This document shows positions 22,004-32,701 of a stretch of 64,000 nt of DNA, one piece after another (position 1 is the first letter of the stretch; each line of letters starts with the position of its first letter). The position numbers and the translations under genes were made by a program. The stretch covers positions 43,408,581 through 43,472,580 of the forward strand of contig OX442314.1 in NCBI GenBank assembly GCA_949358305.1. The letters are read 5' to 3'. Below the pieces are notes generated by a model. It was not told where the DNA came from. It searched no databases and saw only the letters and a list, made by a program, of their open reading frames with translations. Source of the stretch: Strigamia acuminata. Its lineage: Eukaryota > Arthropoda > Chilopoda > Geophilomorpha > Linotaeniidae.

Positions 22004-22750
22004 CATCCCCCGGTGACAATCATAGAGTTTACCAACTTTTTAATTGTCATTCTTAATGTATAAGAAATGTTCACCTAATTCTATCGAATTAATCCACTCG
22101 GTAAGTATTTTATTAAACTTAATCTCGTTATTTCTTTCAGAAACTTCGTCACCCGATTAGACTAATCGGCTTCCCTGTACAACGCAACTCCTGGTTGCTA
22201 AGCGACGGAAATGGACTCGTCCGAACATGGATACATGTTCGAGAAAACTAATTTCGATAGAAATTTTATTTTCTCCATCAAATAAACTTCTTCACAGCTT
22301 ATTAATTATCCAGATGATCAAATAAAATAAATTTATGCAAAATTTTATTTATCGGAAAATCTAAACTACGAATTCTTTATTACGAATGTTATAAAAAAAT
22401 TAACGAATTTCAACTTGAAATTCTTTAACGCTTTGATCAAAGCAAAATAAACACAAAGTTTCCACAAATAATTATGAAATTAACTAAACAATCACACATA
22501 TGTTAATATGATTAGTTCAAATAAACTTCCAAATTGAATTCGAAAAACAATAACAAATTAAATTGAATCCAATTTTTAAATTAAACTATACTCGTTTGAG
22601 CATTTAATGATTAGTCCAAGATCTTGAAACAAACAAACACAATACTCGTGGGAATATTTCGTAATTGCAAAAAACACAACAAAACACTTGGAGTATTTTT
22701 AGTCATAAAAATCTCCACTCGGAAAAATAACGAACGTTAATTTGTCCCTT
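22004..22750. other. Untranslated stretch between ORF3 and the 3' LTR
   Basis: AT-rich, no frame. It starts with the polypurine tract (minus strand ACCGGGGGATG) directly next to the LTR at 22004-22015. Confidence 0.6.
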
Positions 22751-24154
22751 CTAATCTTTCTGTTCGACGTCAGTCGAATCTTTCTCTTCCTTCTTCTCGA
22801 CTTCAGCAGAAGTCAGAAAATCAGACTCTTCAGTCGCCTCTGTCGAGACGGCGGAAAACACAGCTTCTTCTGGCGCTTCGATTTCATCCGGACTCGGAGG
22901 CGGAAACGGCATGTCGTCGAGAAGCTCAGCCACGAAATCAACGACTGAAAGCAGCTCCTCGGCGTCCTCGAACTGCGCGTCGTCCGAAGTCTCAGACTTA
23001 GACGCTGGAGGGGCGCTAGACACGTCGGTTACGGCCGTTGGAGGATCCTCCACGGGTTTAGACGACGTTTCAACAGCCTGTTGAAGCTTACGAGCTCGCC
23101 CTCGTGCCAAGATGTTGGTTCGTTGAACCTTGGCAATTTCTCTTGCTCGGTCGAGCGTAAGACAGCCTCGTCCTCGCGACATCGTTCTCGGTCGAACGAA
23201 TTCTTCCTGCACCTCGCTTCCGGCGCTCTCGACGGCCTGGACAGTTTCAGTTGAAACTTCGGAGTCTTCAGACGGCGGCGGCGACTGTCGAAGGAGTTCG
23301 ACTCTTACGCCGGCGTTGGCTTCAGCGCGGGTCCAGGTGAGGAAGCGCGGGTCGATGTAAACCGCTTCGCCGCGACTATTCAGGAAAAGTCGACACTTTG
23401 GGCAGTGAGCCCAACATCGCTTCTCATTCGGCTTAATGCCTTTCACCACGTGGGGCTGAACCTCCTTGCGCCACGGCTCCGAACGCGGTCGCGTTTTCCT
23501 TCCACGGCAGTTTGGACAGCGCATTAGAGAAGAACCTGCGGATGCACCGCAGCACCACCCACAGCCGACGCAAAATGGGCAGATCGTCTCTGTTGCCTGG
23601 TCCGTCACGATGTTATCGTGAGGTATTCCGGCTGCCATGTCTCGTTCGCACTGCTCCTTGCGCAGGCGGGCCTTCTCGTCCTTCTTTCTGGCCTTGTTGG
23701 CCGCTCGGTACTCGCGGTTGCGAGAAACAGGCTCCGAATAACGCAGAGCGCCCGGCGGCGGCTCATTCCATCCGTATTCTGACGCAGAAGACTCAGCACC
23801 AGCAGGAAGATGCGTAGCAGACGCTGATTGTCCCGTCACAGTCGGTGCAGCCGCATTCGACGTGTTGGCGACGGTGGGCGCCACGCTTGCAGTTGGCGGC
23901 CGAAATTCTGGCGAATGCGGGGCCAACGGGACGTTAATAACGTTTACAGGCGGATATGCTACCTGGGCCAACGGGGCCAATTGCGCCGACTCATAAATAG
24001 TTGGCTGCGCAGAAGTGGATGGGGCCTGCATCATCGCATTTAAGTCGAGCGGAAGTCCGTCCGGATGGACGCTCAGCCAATTTAGCGTTGCGAGTTGCAG
24101 CGGAGTCAGGGCGTACATCGAGGCGGGCGCCGTCGGTACCGGTTGGGCCCTCAT
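22751..24154 (-). CDS. Retrotransposon ORF3, cysteine-rich protein of unknown function
   Basis: 467 aa, downstream of pol in the env position. It lacks a signal peptide, membrane segment or cleavage site, so it is not an envelope glycoprotein. Layout: a Pro/Ala/Ser-rich N-terminus, then a charged KARKKDEKARLRKEQ segment. A zinc-binding-like block follows (about residues 190-260) with CPFCVGCGWCCG and CPNCRGRKTR, spaced like the CxxCxGxG repeats of the DnaJ zinc domain, then CPKC. The C-terminus is strongly acidic. Upstream the same frame is serine-rich and reaches a TAA at 24218-24220. Beyond that an ATG at 24269-24271 sits just after a TTTGCGTCTGCAG acceptor-like site. It is probably made from a spliced subgenomic RNA. 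Function is not known. Confidence 0.65.
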   Translation of the reverse strand: MRAQPVPTAPASMYALTPLQLATLNWLSVHPDGLPLDLNAMMQAPSTSAQPTIYESAQLAPLAQVAYPPVNVINVPLAPHSPEFRPPTASVAPTVANTSNAAAPTVTGQSASATHLPAGAESSASEYGWNEPPPGALRYSEPVSRNREYRAANKARKKDEKARLRKEQCERDMAAGIPHDNIVTDQATETICPFCVGCGWCCGASAGSSLMRCPNCRGRKTRPRSEPWRKEVQPHVVKGIKPNEKRCWAHCPKCRLFLNSRGEAVYIDPRFLTWTRAEANAGVRVELLRQSPPPSEDSEVSTETVQAVESAGSEVQEEFVRPRTMSRGRGCLTLDRAREIAKVQRTNILARGRARKLQQAVETSSKPVEDPPTAVTDVSSAPPASKSETSDDAQFEDAEELLSVVDFVAELLDDMPFPPPSPDEIEAPEEAVFSAVSTEATEESDFLTSAEVEKKEEKDSTDVEQKD

Positions 24155-24271
24155 GTAAGCACGTTCCGCTGAACGGCGTTGCTCGTCACTAGACGAGGTG
24201 GACGAGCTGGACGAGCTTTAATGACGGTGTCGTCGATGACTCCGTTTTGAGCGGTGTTTACCACTTCCCAT

Positions 24272-25322
24272 CTGCAGACGCAAATAAATTATTTTATTAA
24301 AAATAATTCCACTCTGAATAATCATTCCTTGAGTCCAAAGAATTAAAACGTATTGTTCGCAACGAAAATACACAACTCGAGTTATTTATAACCCTCAACA
24401 TGTGACACTAATGAGTCACATTCCCCTTGTGTTTATGACACGAGAATGGATTCGCCTGACAGCGACTTTCATCGAAAATCGCAACTTGTTGATTTTTCAA
24501 AAGAAAAATCCCCGTAGTTTCTATAAACTATTTAATCCTACTTTTCGAATATCAAAGATAACTTTCGTATTAATTAATTAACACTTAGTCTAATAAATAT
24601 CTTACATCGAAAATTCATCGCCAAATAATTTATGCAAGCCTCGACCGCGACTTGATTTAAATAATTAGTGCCTACATACTTAAATCTTAATAATTCATTA
24701 TTAATATTTAACCCAACTATTCGACTGAATAGCTAAACTTCCAGAGTGATTTAATGCCGATTCACGCTTATAATACACGTGAATTTTTTAACTTCTATCG
24801 GGACGCCGATAATTTTCAATTGTTGCGAACAATTTTTTCCAATTCTTTGGTCAAAGAATATATTTGAAAACTACTTACTGTTGAAGCTTGTTTTCCTTGC
24901 TGAAGTTGCTAATTGAATTAGCGTTGAAATCTCGAGTCGAAAAGTGAAGAGGGACGAAGGGACGAAGTCACTTGTATCCACGTGTTTTACGAAGTGTTTG
25001 TGTGCAATGAACCCTGGGAATTTTATTCCCTATTAATTGTCGGGTTCGAGGTTTAATCACACCTCGTAAGTCTCGTACCTTCGTAATTACGCGAGATTAT
25101 CACTTTTCAAAGTAATTCTCAGTATTTTGGTTAAAATACATGTAAATACGACCAAAAATTAAAATATTCTATCGAATATTTAAGTCCTCGCAACAAATTC
25201 ATATTTTAATATAAATTTCGATAAATATCGTAATATCTTGTCCCCCGGTGTTGAGATTATAAATCACTACACCTGTCAGACATGTAAATAATTACAGTCT
25301 TCAAGTTTTGAATAAAACTTTA
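24272..25322. other. Region between pol and ORF3, no gene
   Basis: About 1 kb of AT-rich sequence inside the Ty3/gypsy element without a long frame. On the minus strand its end (about 24272-24290) looks like a 3' splice site before ORF3. Confidence 0.5.
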
Positions 25323-28300
25323 TTAATTCCAACAGAACTTTGAGGCTTTTCCTCGTTGTTGGTAAGGTTTTTTAAATACTGCAGTGATGTTTCGCACGAA
25401 ATTTTCATCTGCATATTTAGGATTTGGTTTTCGTTCTCGTCGTGAACGAGTGCTAGTTCGCGGAACTATCGGTTGGGGTTTGCGGGGTTTTCGAGGCGGT
25501 TTCTTTGGAATTTCGCCTCTTTTTAACGCCGCTTTCTTTTCCATAGCAGTTAAGCGTTGTCTATGTCTATGTTTAGACTTTGTTGGCGCAGATTTGTCAA
25601 TCTGCACTGAAGTTGAGTCGGATAATTCCATTGGAATTTCTGAAGAAATTTCAGGAATTAATTCCATTTCTTCAGCATCCGGAAGTTGGTTACTTTCATC
25701 CATCCATTTAGGATTTTCTTGAGGCGAGTAAGAGGCGGACTTTTGTCCTACTTTCCAAGTCTCAATCGGGTATGAGGGCGTATAGGGGTATAACGCTTTA
25801 ATGTTCACTGATTTTTCGATCGAACCATCAGATAATTTGCGTAATTTATACGCTCCGCCTGGAAGTACTTTAGTAATCTCCCACGGACCATCTCTCTTCT
25901 CTGCGAAACCAGCAGAAATATTTTTATCTGCGCACGAGAGAATGTGAGTTTGTTTCCAAACTAAATCTCCAACTTCAAACTCCGTAATTACGAACTTTTG
26001 TTCGTGTATTTTCCTATGTCGTTCAAAATTCAATTGAATTCTGCGATGCATCTCTTGATGCGATCTACGTAATATATCCAATAGTACTCTGACATATTTT
26101 TCTGGATTTTCTTTGTCAAATGGATTGGCATGTTTAATAATCCTTGGGTCGAAAGGTAATGTTACGATTCGTCCCGTGTTCAGTAACATCGGGCTTGAGC
26201 CCGTTGCCGCTGAGACATTATTTCTCATCGCGAACGCGAATTCGTCTAAATATCGTGGCCATTGCGTGTGCACATCTGTGTACAAAGCCAGCATGGTTTT
26301 TATATCTCTATTGGCTCGCTCTGTCGGGTTCGCCTGGGCATGATACGTGCTTGTATGAGACGGGCGAATGTTGTACATTTCGCAATACTCATTGTAAATA
26401 TCGGAAACAAATTGTTTTCCGTTATCGCTTACAATCTTTTTGGGGTGTCCCCATCTGTTTGTAACAGATCTTAATTCTTGAACGCAGTTAGCGCTCGTGG
26501 CTTTGGTCAAAGCCTTAATTTCAACGAACTTGGTACAATTGTCAATAATGACAAAAATATACTGGTTTTGGGACCTTCCCGCGGGTTTTGGGCCCATCAA
26601 GTCCATGTTAATACATTCCCAAGGATTGGTCATGTTGTGTGGCGTGTAAGGAGCTGCGTGCCTTTTCTGTTGAATAGGCTTGTACTGAGCACAGTGCGTG
26701 CAGCTTTTGACGTAGTTCCTGACACTTCTACTCATACCAGGCCAGAAATATATTAAACGCGTTTTCTCAAGCGTCTTACTCATCCCAGCGTGACCGCTTA
26801 GGGGGTGGCCATGACAAGCGAAGAGTACTCGTTTTACGAGTGAACTGGGTACAACGGCTTTAAAGCCATTTCCCGAATCGTTTAATTCCTCTTCGAACGA
26901 AGGGTTAAAATAGATGATCATTTGATCACCATCAATTTCTTTTTTGTCCAAACAATAATTTTTGACTTTGTTTTTCCATTCTTTTATTTCAGATTGTGGT
27001 ATCCCAACAACCTTGTCATTCAATAAATATTCTCGAATGCGTTTGCATTCATTATCTAGTAATTGAGCATTTATTATTTCTCTCCTTGTAGGAGGGACTT
27101 CTTTAAGTACTTCAGTCAACGCACTGTACAAGGTTTCTTGTACTTCCTCCCCCTCCTTTTCTTCAGAACATTCTTTAGAATTTTCTGAAAAATAGGAACG
27201 CACACTAGCCAAATATTCTCGTTTCTCCGGGGCACGATTTAATGAAACAGAAGGATTTCCGTCCCACTCAGGCCAGTATTGTTTAATTTCGACAGGTTCC
27301 ACATGATCTTGAAGAGGAATGTCTTCCTCTGTCAGTGGGGCTCTAGAAAGTGCATCTGCAACTTGGTTAGCAGCACCTTTTCGAAAAACAATTTTAAAAT
27401 TTCCACATTGGATTCTTAAGGCCCATCGGCCAAATTTCCCAGATGGTTCAGGCGTTCGCATCAACCATTTCAGTGCTTCTGCATCTGACTCTAAAGTGAA
27501 TGTACCATATTCGAGATATGGTTTAAATCGATCAATAGCCCACACGACTGCGAGACATTCGAGTTCCGGCGTTGTATAACGCTTCTCCGCTCCACGTAAA
27601 ACTCTGCTTGCATAAGCTACAGGTCTGGGTACAGAAATGCTTTTCTGTTTCTTTTCATCGAATATATCGACGTCTTGGCAAAGGACAGCTCCTAAGCCTT
27701 CATGTGAAGCGTCAGTCATGACAACAAATGGCAACGTCATATTTGGTTTGTGTAGACAATTGTCACCACAAAGTAGCTCTTTAATTTTATTAAAAGCTTC
27801 TGTCTGCTCATCTCCCCATTCAAATGGAGTTTTCTCATTCATCATACGTGTGTATGGTGCGGCAATAGTTCCGTGATTTGGAACAAACTTCCTGAAGAAG
27901 TTAGTCATGCCGTGAAAGCGCTGAATGTCTTTAGCACACGTGGGGGTGGGAAATTTCATAATCGCCGATATTTTATCGGGATCACCGAAGAGACCTTCAG
28001 GTTTAATCCAGTGGCCCAAGAATTTTAATTCTGTACGCCCAAAACGAGATTTCGCTTTATTTATTGTCATGTTGGCTTGGTTAAGCCTTTCCAAAACATC
28101 TCGAACATGTTTGAGATGATCATCCCAATTATCTGAATACACAATTACGTCATCCAAATAAACTAACGCGTAGTCTTGCAAAGCTGAGCCTAAAATGCCT
28201 TCCATCAGACGCTGGAAAGTACAAGGCGCATTGCAAAGGCCGAACGGCATTCGCACAAATTGATAAGGGCCGTTTGGCGTGTAAAACGCCGTTTTTGGAC

Positions 28301-29483
28301 GATCTTCCTTACACATTTCGACTTGGTAGTAACCTTTAACAAGGTCAATAGACGTAAAATACTTTGCCGGACCAGTATTATGTAACAAAAGGTCAATACT
28401 TGGCATTTGTATTACTTCGACTTCAGTGATGGCATTTAGCCACCGGTAGTCAATGCACATCCTATACGAGCCGTCAGGCTTCGCAACAATGACGGGATGA
28501 CTTATGAAGGGCCCTTTGGCCTTTTCAATGAGTCCATCCTGTTCCAATTCTGCAGCTAGTTTGGTCATAATGGCTCTCTTGGCCGGGTTATACATTCTAT
28601 ACTGCATTTTGGGCAATGAATGCCCTTCTTTGAACTTAATACGATGTTGGGTCACGTTAGTGCACCCAACTTGATCACGAAATACATTCGGTATCGATTT
28701 AACCACTTCGCGAAGTGCTAGTCGTTGTTCTGGAGTGCAGTCGCTCTCCTCAACTAATTTTTCATCCCAAGTCAACACAGGAGTGTCTGTTAACTCAATT
28801 GAGTTGAGAGTGGACGACAGTCCTAAATAATCGAAAGTAATTCGATTCAACGGGGCGAGGGCCAAATTGGCTTCTTCCGACTCATAAGGGGCGGACCAAT
28901 TGGGTTTATCTGCACACGAGAACTCTTGTAAATGTGGATGCGGACTAATTTTCTGTCTGCGCATGAAATTGTGACCAAGTATCAAGCCACAAACTCGTTT
29001 TGCTAAAACGATGAAATTCATTGGTGTAAATTCATCAGCCCATTGCACGCACAAAGTTATTTGTCCGACAGGCTTGTGTGCTACGCCTACAGCGTTAACC
29101 AACATGTTTCTGGGAGCCTCTTGCAAAAATTCCGGCAGAGCCTGAGTTTCAGACAAAAGTTGTTCTCCAATGTAACATTGAGATGCTCCTGTATCCATGA
29201 GCGCGTTATAGGTGAGCCCACCAATTGTGATCTTCATTCGAGGATCATCTTTATTATTACCTAAAGTAATATTGTGCAAATTATTGCCGCCTATGACTCT
29301 GTTGAGTCGGCGAAGTCTACAGAATTTCTTCGTGTAACACTTGTGAGGAAATAATGTCAGATTTTTTAATTGTTCTGTCATTTCTTGCAAATTTTCCTCT
29401 ACTCCGCCACTATGACTAGTGGCTACTTCAAGACAAGTTGTGTCTACATCCATAAATAAAGATTCCGACGTAGCATTAGCCAC
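25323..29483 (-). CDS. pol: Ty3/gypsy Pol polyprotein (protease, RT, RNase H, integrase)
   Basis: 1386 codons from 29483, where the first codon is GTG; translation almost certainly enters by frameshift from gag. Domains in order: aspartic protease with DTGAS (about residue 97); reverse transcriptase with the YLDD catalytic motif and FGLCNAP; RNase H starting TDAS; integrase with an HHCC zinc finger (HGHPLSGHAG...CTHC) and a D,D,E core (MDLMGP, VSDNGKQF, TERANRD). A basic, proline-rich C-terminal tail follows and no chromodomain is seen. Catalytic residues are all present and there is no internal stop. It makes and integrates the element's cDNA. Confidence 0.93.
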   Translation of the reverse strand: MANATSESLFMDVDTTCLEVATSHSGGVEENLQEMTEQLKNLTLFPHKCYTKKFCRLRRLNRVIGGNNLHNITLGNNKDDPRMKITIGGLTYNALMDTGASQCYIGEQLLSETQALPEFLQEAPRNMLVNAVGVAHKPVGQITLCVQWADEFTPMNFIVLAKRVCGLILGHNFMRRQKISPHPHLQEFSCADKPNWSAPYESEEANLALAPLNRITFDYLGLSSTLNSIELTDTPVLTWDEKLVEESDCTPEQRLALREVVKSIPNVFRDQVGCTNVTQHRIKFKEGHSLPKMQYRMYNPAKRAIMTKLAAELEQDGLIEKAKGPFISHPVIVAKPDGSYRMCIDYRWLNAITEVEVIQMPSIDLLLHNTGPAKYFTSIDLVKGYYQVEMCKEDRPKTAFYTPNGPYQFVRMPFGLCNAPCTFQRLMEGILGSALQDYALVYLDDVIVYSDNWDDHLKHVRDVLERLNQANMTINKAKSRFGRTELKFLGHWIKPEGLFGDPDKISAIMKFPTPTCAKDIQRFHGMTNFFRKFVPNHGTIAAPYTRMMNEKTPFEWGDEQTEAFNKIKELLCGDNCLHKPNMTLPFVVMTDASHEGLGAVLCQDVDIFDEKKQKSISVPRPVAYASRVLRGAEKRYTTPELECLAVVWAIDRFKPYLEYGTFTLESDAEALKWLMRTPEPSGKFGRWALRIQCGNFKIVFRKGAANQVADALSRAPLTEEDIPLQDHVEPVEIKQYWPEWDGNPSVSLNRAPEKREYLASVRSYFSENSKECSEEKEGEEVQETLYSALTEVLKEVPPTRREIINAQLLDNECKRIREYLLNDKVVGIPQSEIKEWKNKVKNYCLDKKEIDGDQMIIYFNPSFEEELNDSGNGFKAVVPSSLVKRVLFACHGHPLSGHAGMSKTLEKTRLIYFWPGMSRSVRNYVKSCTHCAQYKPIQQKRHAAPYTPHNMTNPWECINMDLMGPKPAGRSQNQYIFVIIDNCTKFVEIKALTKATSANCVQELRSVTNRWGHPKKIVSDNGKQFVSDIYNEYCEMYNIRPSHTSTYHAQANPTERANRDIKTMLALYTDVHTQWPRYLDEFAFAMRNNVSAATGSSPMLLNTGRIVTLPFDPRIIKHANPFDKENPEKYVRVLLDILRRSHQEMHRRIQLNFERHRKIHEQKFVITEFEVGDLVWKQTHILSCADKNISAGFAEKRDGPWEITKVLPGGAYKLRKLSDGSIEKSVNIKALYPYTPSYPIETWKVGQKSASYSPQENPKWMDESNQLPDAEEMELIPEISSEIPMELSDSTSVQIDKSAPTKSKHRHRQRLTAMEKKAALKRGEIPKKPPRKPRKPQPIVPRTSTRSRRERKPNPKYADENFVRNITAVFKKPYQQRGKASKFCWN

Positions 29484-29487
29484 TTCT

Positions 29488-29528
29488 GGGGGATGGAATA
29501 AACCTTCGTCCCCCGGATCTAGTTTTTT
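29488..29528 (-). promoter_or_regulatory. Gag-pol -1 ribosomal frameshift signal
   Basis: On the minus strand the slippery heptamer A AAA AAC lies in the gag frame directly before the gag TAG. Seven nt further is GGGGGA, which can pair with TCCCCC 15 nt later (29509-29514 with 29488-29493). A -1 shift enters the pol frame, which is open from there to the pol body. Heptamer, spacer length and stem match the standard retroelement arrangement. Confidence 0.8.
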
Positions 29529-31747
29529 GAACTAGTCGCACTTGAATCAGCAGATTCTGGCTTGATCAAAGTCTTGACCATTTCTGCCAATGAGTTAGTC
29601 AGCGAAGTTTGTAACTTATTTTCAAAAGTATTTAATTTCGCATCAAGTTTAGCATCTAGTGTTGCATCCAACACTTCTTGAGTTATCCACCTATTATTAG
29701 GTCGTTTAGAAGTAGGATCCACAGTCGGGGAATCCGGCGTACTTCGTTTTTGCAACTCTTCAGAGTTGAAATTTGCACGTGGTTTTGAATCTGGACATTC
29801 TCGACGCATGTGTCCTGGTTTCTTACAGTGGTAACAAACTAATTGACCACGTCTGGTCTGATCCACTACTCCATTTATTAAATAAACGGCCTCGCATTCC
29901 TCAGGTAACTCTTCTTCACAAATATTAAGTTGTTCTTGTGAATCCAAAGTTAAAGATTTAACATTTGTCTTTGGCTGAGGACGAGTGTCAGTTTTCCGAG
30001 GTGGGAAAACAACTGGATTGGAAATATTTTCCCTTGCTCCATTAGCTGTACGACTGTACAAGCCTTTATTTTTTGTTATAACGGTATAAATCTCTGTCAG
30101 AGGCAAATCCGCTATGCCTTGCGTATGCAAAAGCAAATCATTAGCAGGAGTTACACTCCCGATAAAAAGACAACCAGCCCCTTTTGCATCAAGACTGTCT
30201 TGTAATATCCATAACTGGTAATATTTGTGCATAAAGTCGTAAAGACTTTCTGTTTCCAGTTGTTTCAACTTAGTTAGTTGGTTCGTCCGCTCTTGTCGAG
30301 TGGCTACAAACCGTTCTTTGAACGCCTGTTCAAATACTTCCCAAGATATGAAATCTTCTCTCCTTTCATGAAACCAACCATGCGCTTGCTCGGTTAAATA
30401 ACCGGCCACGCCTTTAACAAGCATGTCATCGAGTGACATGTTTCGCAGGAAAGCGACATTTTTTACAATATTGAGAAAGCGTTCGCTTTCTTCTGCTTTT
30501 CCAGAGAATACAGGGATATCTGGTGGTTTCAAACAGTTGGTTTGAGGGACAGTGGCGGAACTTTTTCCTGCCTGCATCAACTTGTGCATGGTCGTGGCAA
30601 TTGACGCGAGGTCATCAGCCGTCATTCCAAAGCTACTGGGGGGGCGCGAATTGTCATTTGACGATCCGCCATTGTTAGGTTGACTCGAGTTATTTTGACT
30701 TGAGCCACCACTATTAGGGTTGAAATTATTCGACCTTCCTTGATTTGACCTGCTGTGGTTACCAAAGTTCGAATGGTTATTCGAATTGCCTTGGTTCCCA
30801 TAATTCGAATGATTATTAGAATTACCCTGATTGTCAAAATTCGGACGGTTGTTCGAACTTTCTTGATTACCAAAATTCGGACGATAGTTCGAATTACCTG
30901 GCGTACCCCGATTCAAATAGTTATTTGAATTTCCTGGAGTTCCAGTAGAAGGATTATTTGGGTTATTCGAGTTCGGAGGAACTGGGTGACCCCTTTGTAT
31001 GTTAGGTGCTGGACTAGAATTGTTTGCAAATCTAGAATTTGGGTCAAAACGGCGGTTTGGACCTCTTGTCGCACCTGAATTTGGGTTCAAATTTCCAGCG
31101 AGTTTCGGACAACTATTGGATCCGTTTGGAAAACTTGAATTAGGGTTGGCCATATTAGGCGGACCCAAATTCGCTCTGGTGAACGTATTCTCAAAGTTCT
31201 CTGGATTTGTAAATCCCCTTTGTTGGTTGCGAGCAAAGTTATTCGCTCGTAATCGTTGTTGGAAAGCGCGATTAAAATCTCCTGGAGTCAAATTCGACTG
31301 ATCTTGACGAGGAGGTTGTGCATTTTTATTTCTATATCTAGAAATAGGCGTTGAAGGAGTGGGACTAAAATTATTTAATCTTTGGCTGGCTGGGGAATTA
31401 GGATGCTCCGACGTAGCACGTTGCGCGTGCACGAAATCTAACACTTCGGTCAAAGATCTAAATTGGTTTGGGTTCAAACCGTGATCCTGACAAAATAATA
31501 GACCGCCTCGGCCTAAATGAGAACCTTCAGGAATGCATTCCTCTTCTCCAGGCGGAGTAGGTTCACGTGAAGCCCTATTCTCTCCAGATGGTCCGGCTGT
31601 TTCATTTGAAACGCCATTATGGACCGCGTGGTTCTCCACTTCTTCAGTTCCATTAGGAACAGGTATAAACCCGGATAGATTCATTCCACCGGTCAAACAA
31701 GTTCTTTCCTTACCACGGGTGTTCATGTGATGCTGGTTATTAGTCAT
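29519..31747 (-). CDS. gag: Ty3/gypsy Gag polyprotein
   Basis: 742 aa, structural protein that forms the virus-like particle. The N-terminal half is low-complexity and Asn/Pro/Ser-rich, with many Asn-Ser-Asn repeats (about residues 210-360). The retrotransposon gag/capsid region follows (about 405-560; FLNIVKNV, AHGWFHERRED, FKERF). A single CCHC zinc knuckle, CYHCKKPGHMRREC, lies near residue 640. The C-terminal 90 residues include a predicted coiled-coil-like LDAKLDAKLNTFENKLQ. The frame ends at the frameshift site. The asparagine-rich expansion makes it longer than typical Gags. Confidence 0.88.
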   Translation of the reverse strand: MTNNQHHMNTRGKERTCLTGGMNLSGFIPVPNGTEEVENHAVHNGVSNETAGPSGENRASREPTPPGEEECIPEGSHLGRGGLLFCQDHGLNPNQFRSLTEVLDFVHAQRATSEHPNSPASQRLNNFSPTPSTPISRYRNKNAQPPRQDQSNLTPGDFNRAFQQRLRANNFARNQQRGFTNPENFENTFTRANLGPPNMANPNSSFPNGSNSCPKLAGNLNPNSGATRGPNRRFDPNSRFANNSSPAPNIQRGHPVPPNSNNPNNPSTGTPGNSNNYLNRGTPGNSNYRPNFGNQESSNNRPNFDNQGNSNNHSNYGNQGNSNNHSNFGNHSRSNQGRSNNFNPNSGGSSQNNSSQPNNGGSSNDNSRPPSSFGMTADDLASIATTMHKLMQAGKSSATVPQTNCLKPPDIPVFSGKAEESERFLNIVKNVAFLRNMSLDDMLVKGVAGYLTEQAHGWFHERREDFISWEVFEQAFKERFVATRQERTNQLTKLKQLETESLYDFMHKYYQLWILQDSLDAKGAGCLFIGSVTPANDLLLHTQGIADLPLTEIYTVITKNKGLYSRTANGARENISNPVVFPPRKTDTRPQPKTNVKSLTLDSQEQLNICEEELPEECEAVYLINGVVDQTRRGQLVCYHCKKPGHMRRECPDSKPRANFNSEELQKRSTPDSPTVDPTSKRPNNRWITQEVLDATLDAKLDAKLNTFENKLQTSLTNSLAEMVKTLIKPESADSSATSSKN

Positions 31748-32701
31748 AACTAAACTTAAAACTAAGAAAATTTCCTAAGTCTGAGAGATAACGATGAAGT
31801 TGCAAACGTTCAGGAGGATCGCAAACGAAGCAGTGGTCACACTAGTTCGAAAGGAAGTAAGGGTACTTCGATACACCTCTCTGATTGGTCAAATATCAAC
31901 GCTAGTCTCGCGAGAGTCAAATCTCGTCCGAGATTGGTGGAAATCATCAAGTTCGTGGAACCGTAATCTTGACAGATTCCAGTGTTATGACGTAGTCACC
32001 AAACAAAATGGATACTTTTCAAAATATTTTAAAATATCACCGCATTTATTAATAAATGAATGATCACCTTTATGGAATTTTTTACAGTTTTAAAACTCGT
32101 AATTTCAAAAGACGCGCCAATTCGTTTGAATCGACGGCTTTTCTGCACAACACTGGTTGCTAGGCAACACAACAGCGAGAATTCTTCTTCGCTAAAATTC
32201 GAATGGTATTCCATTCGTAAAATTCGATTTCAATGACTTGAGATCACAATTTTTAACCAACATTTTAATGTAGATCAAGTCTGTAAAATAAGGTAAACCC
32301 ACTTTGAAATAAAATATAAATTTTAATTCCTTCGGAAAGCGTCAATTTTCTTTCTAATTTATTTAGGCAAATAAATTTAGGTTTAACTTGAAGTCTCAAG
32401 CAAAATACATGTGAAAAATATTTCTAAAATTAAAACAACTGTTAAATCGATAGAATTCTTTAAGAATTCCAACAAAAGTCAACTTTTCAAAATTAGGCCC
32501 GACCGCGTGGTTTTGTCAGATTGTCGACGACAAAATGACGTTACCCGGGCGGAACCAACTTCAACAAGTTCGGGCAAGATTCCCATTCTCAGGGTTAGGC
32601 CTTTAGGCCTGACCACGCGGTAGAAATTATTATTTTGTTAAAACGTATAATTTCCACGGCGGGGAATAAAGTACAAAGTGAGTTACACTTATTATCTTTT
32701 C
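31748..32701. other. Leader region of the Ty3/gypsy element
   Basis: Untranslated leader between gag and the nested element. No gene is seen. It ends in TTTTC, the target duplication of the nested element. A paired CGGTTCCAC/CCGACCGCG region at about 32498-32625 shows inverted-repeat character. Confidence 0.5.

Noticed and set aside
22751-24154. Calling ORF3 an envelope gene, hence an errantivirus-like element
   Set aside because: No signal peptide, membrane helix or furin-like site; the cysteine pattern is CxxC clusters.
24001-24192. Plus-strand frames opposite pol, gag and ORF3 (many between 22742 and 31730)
   Set aside because: They are antisense shadows of long, domain-bearing minus-strand frames.
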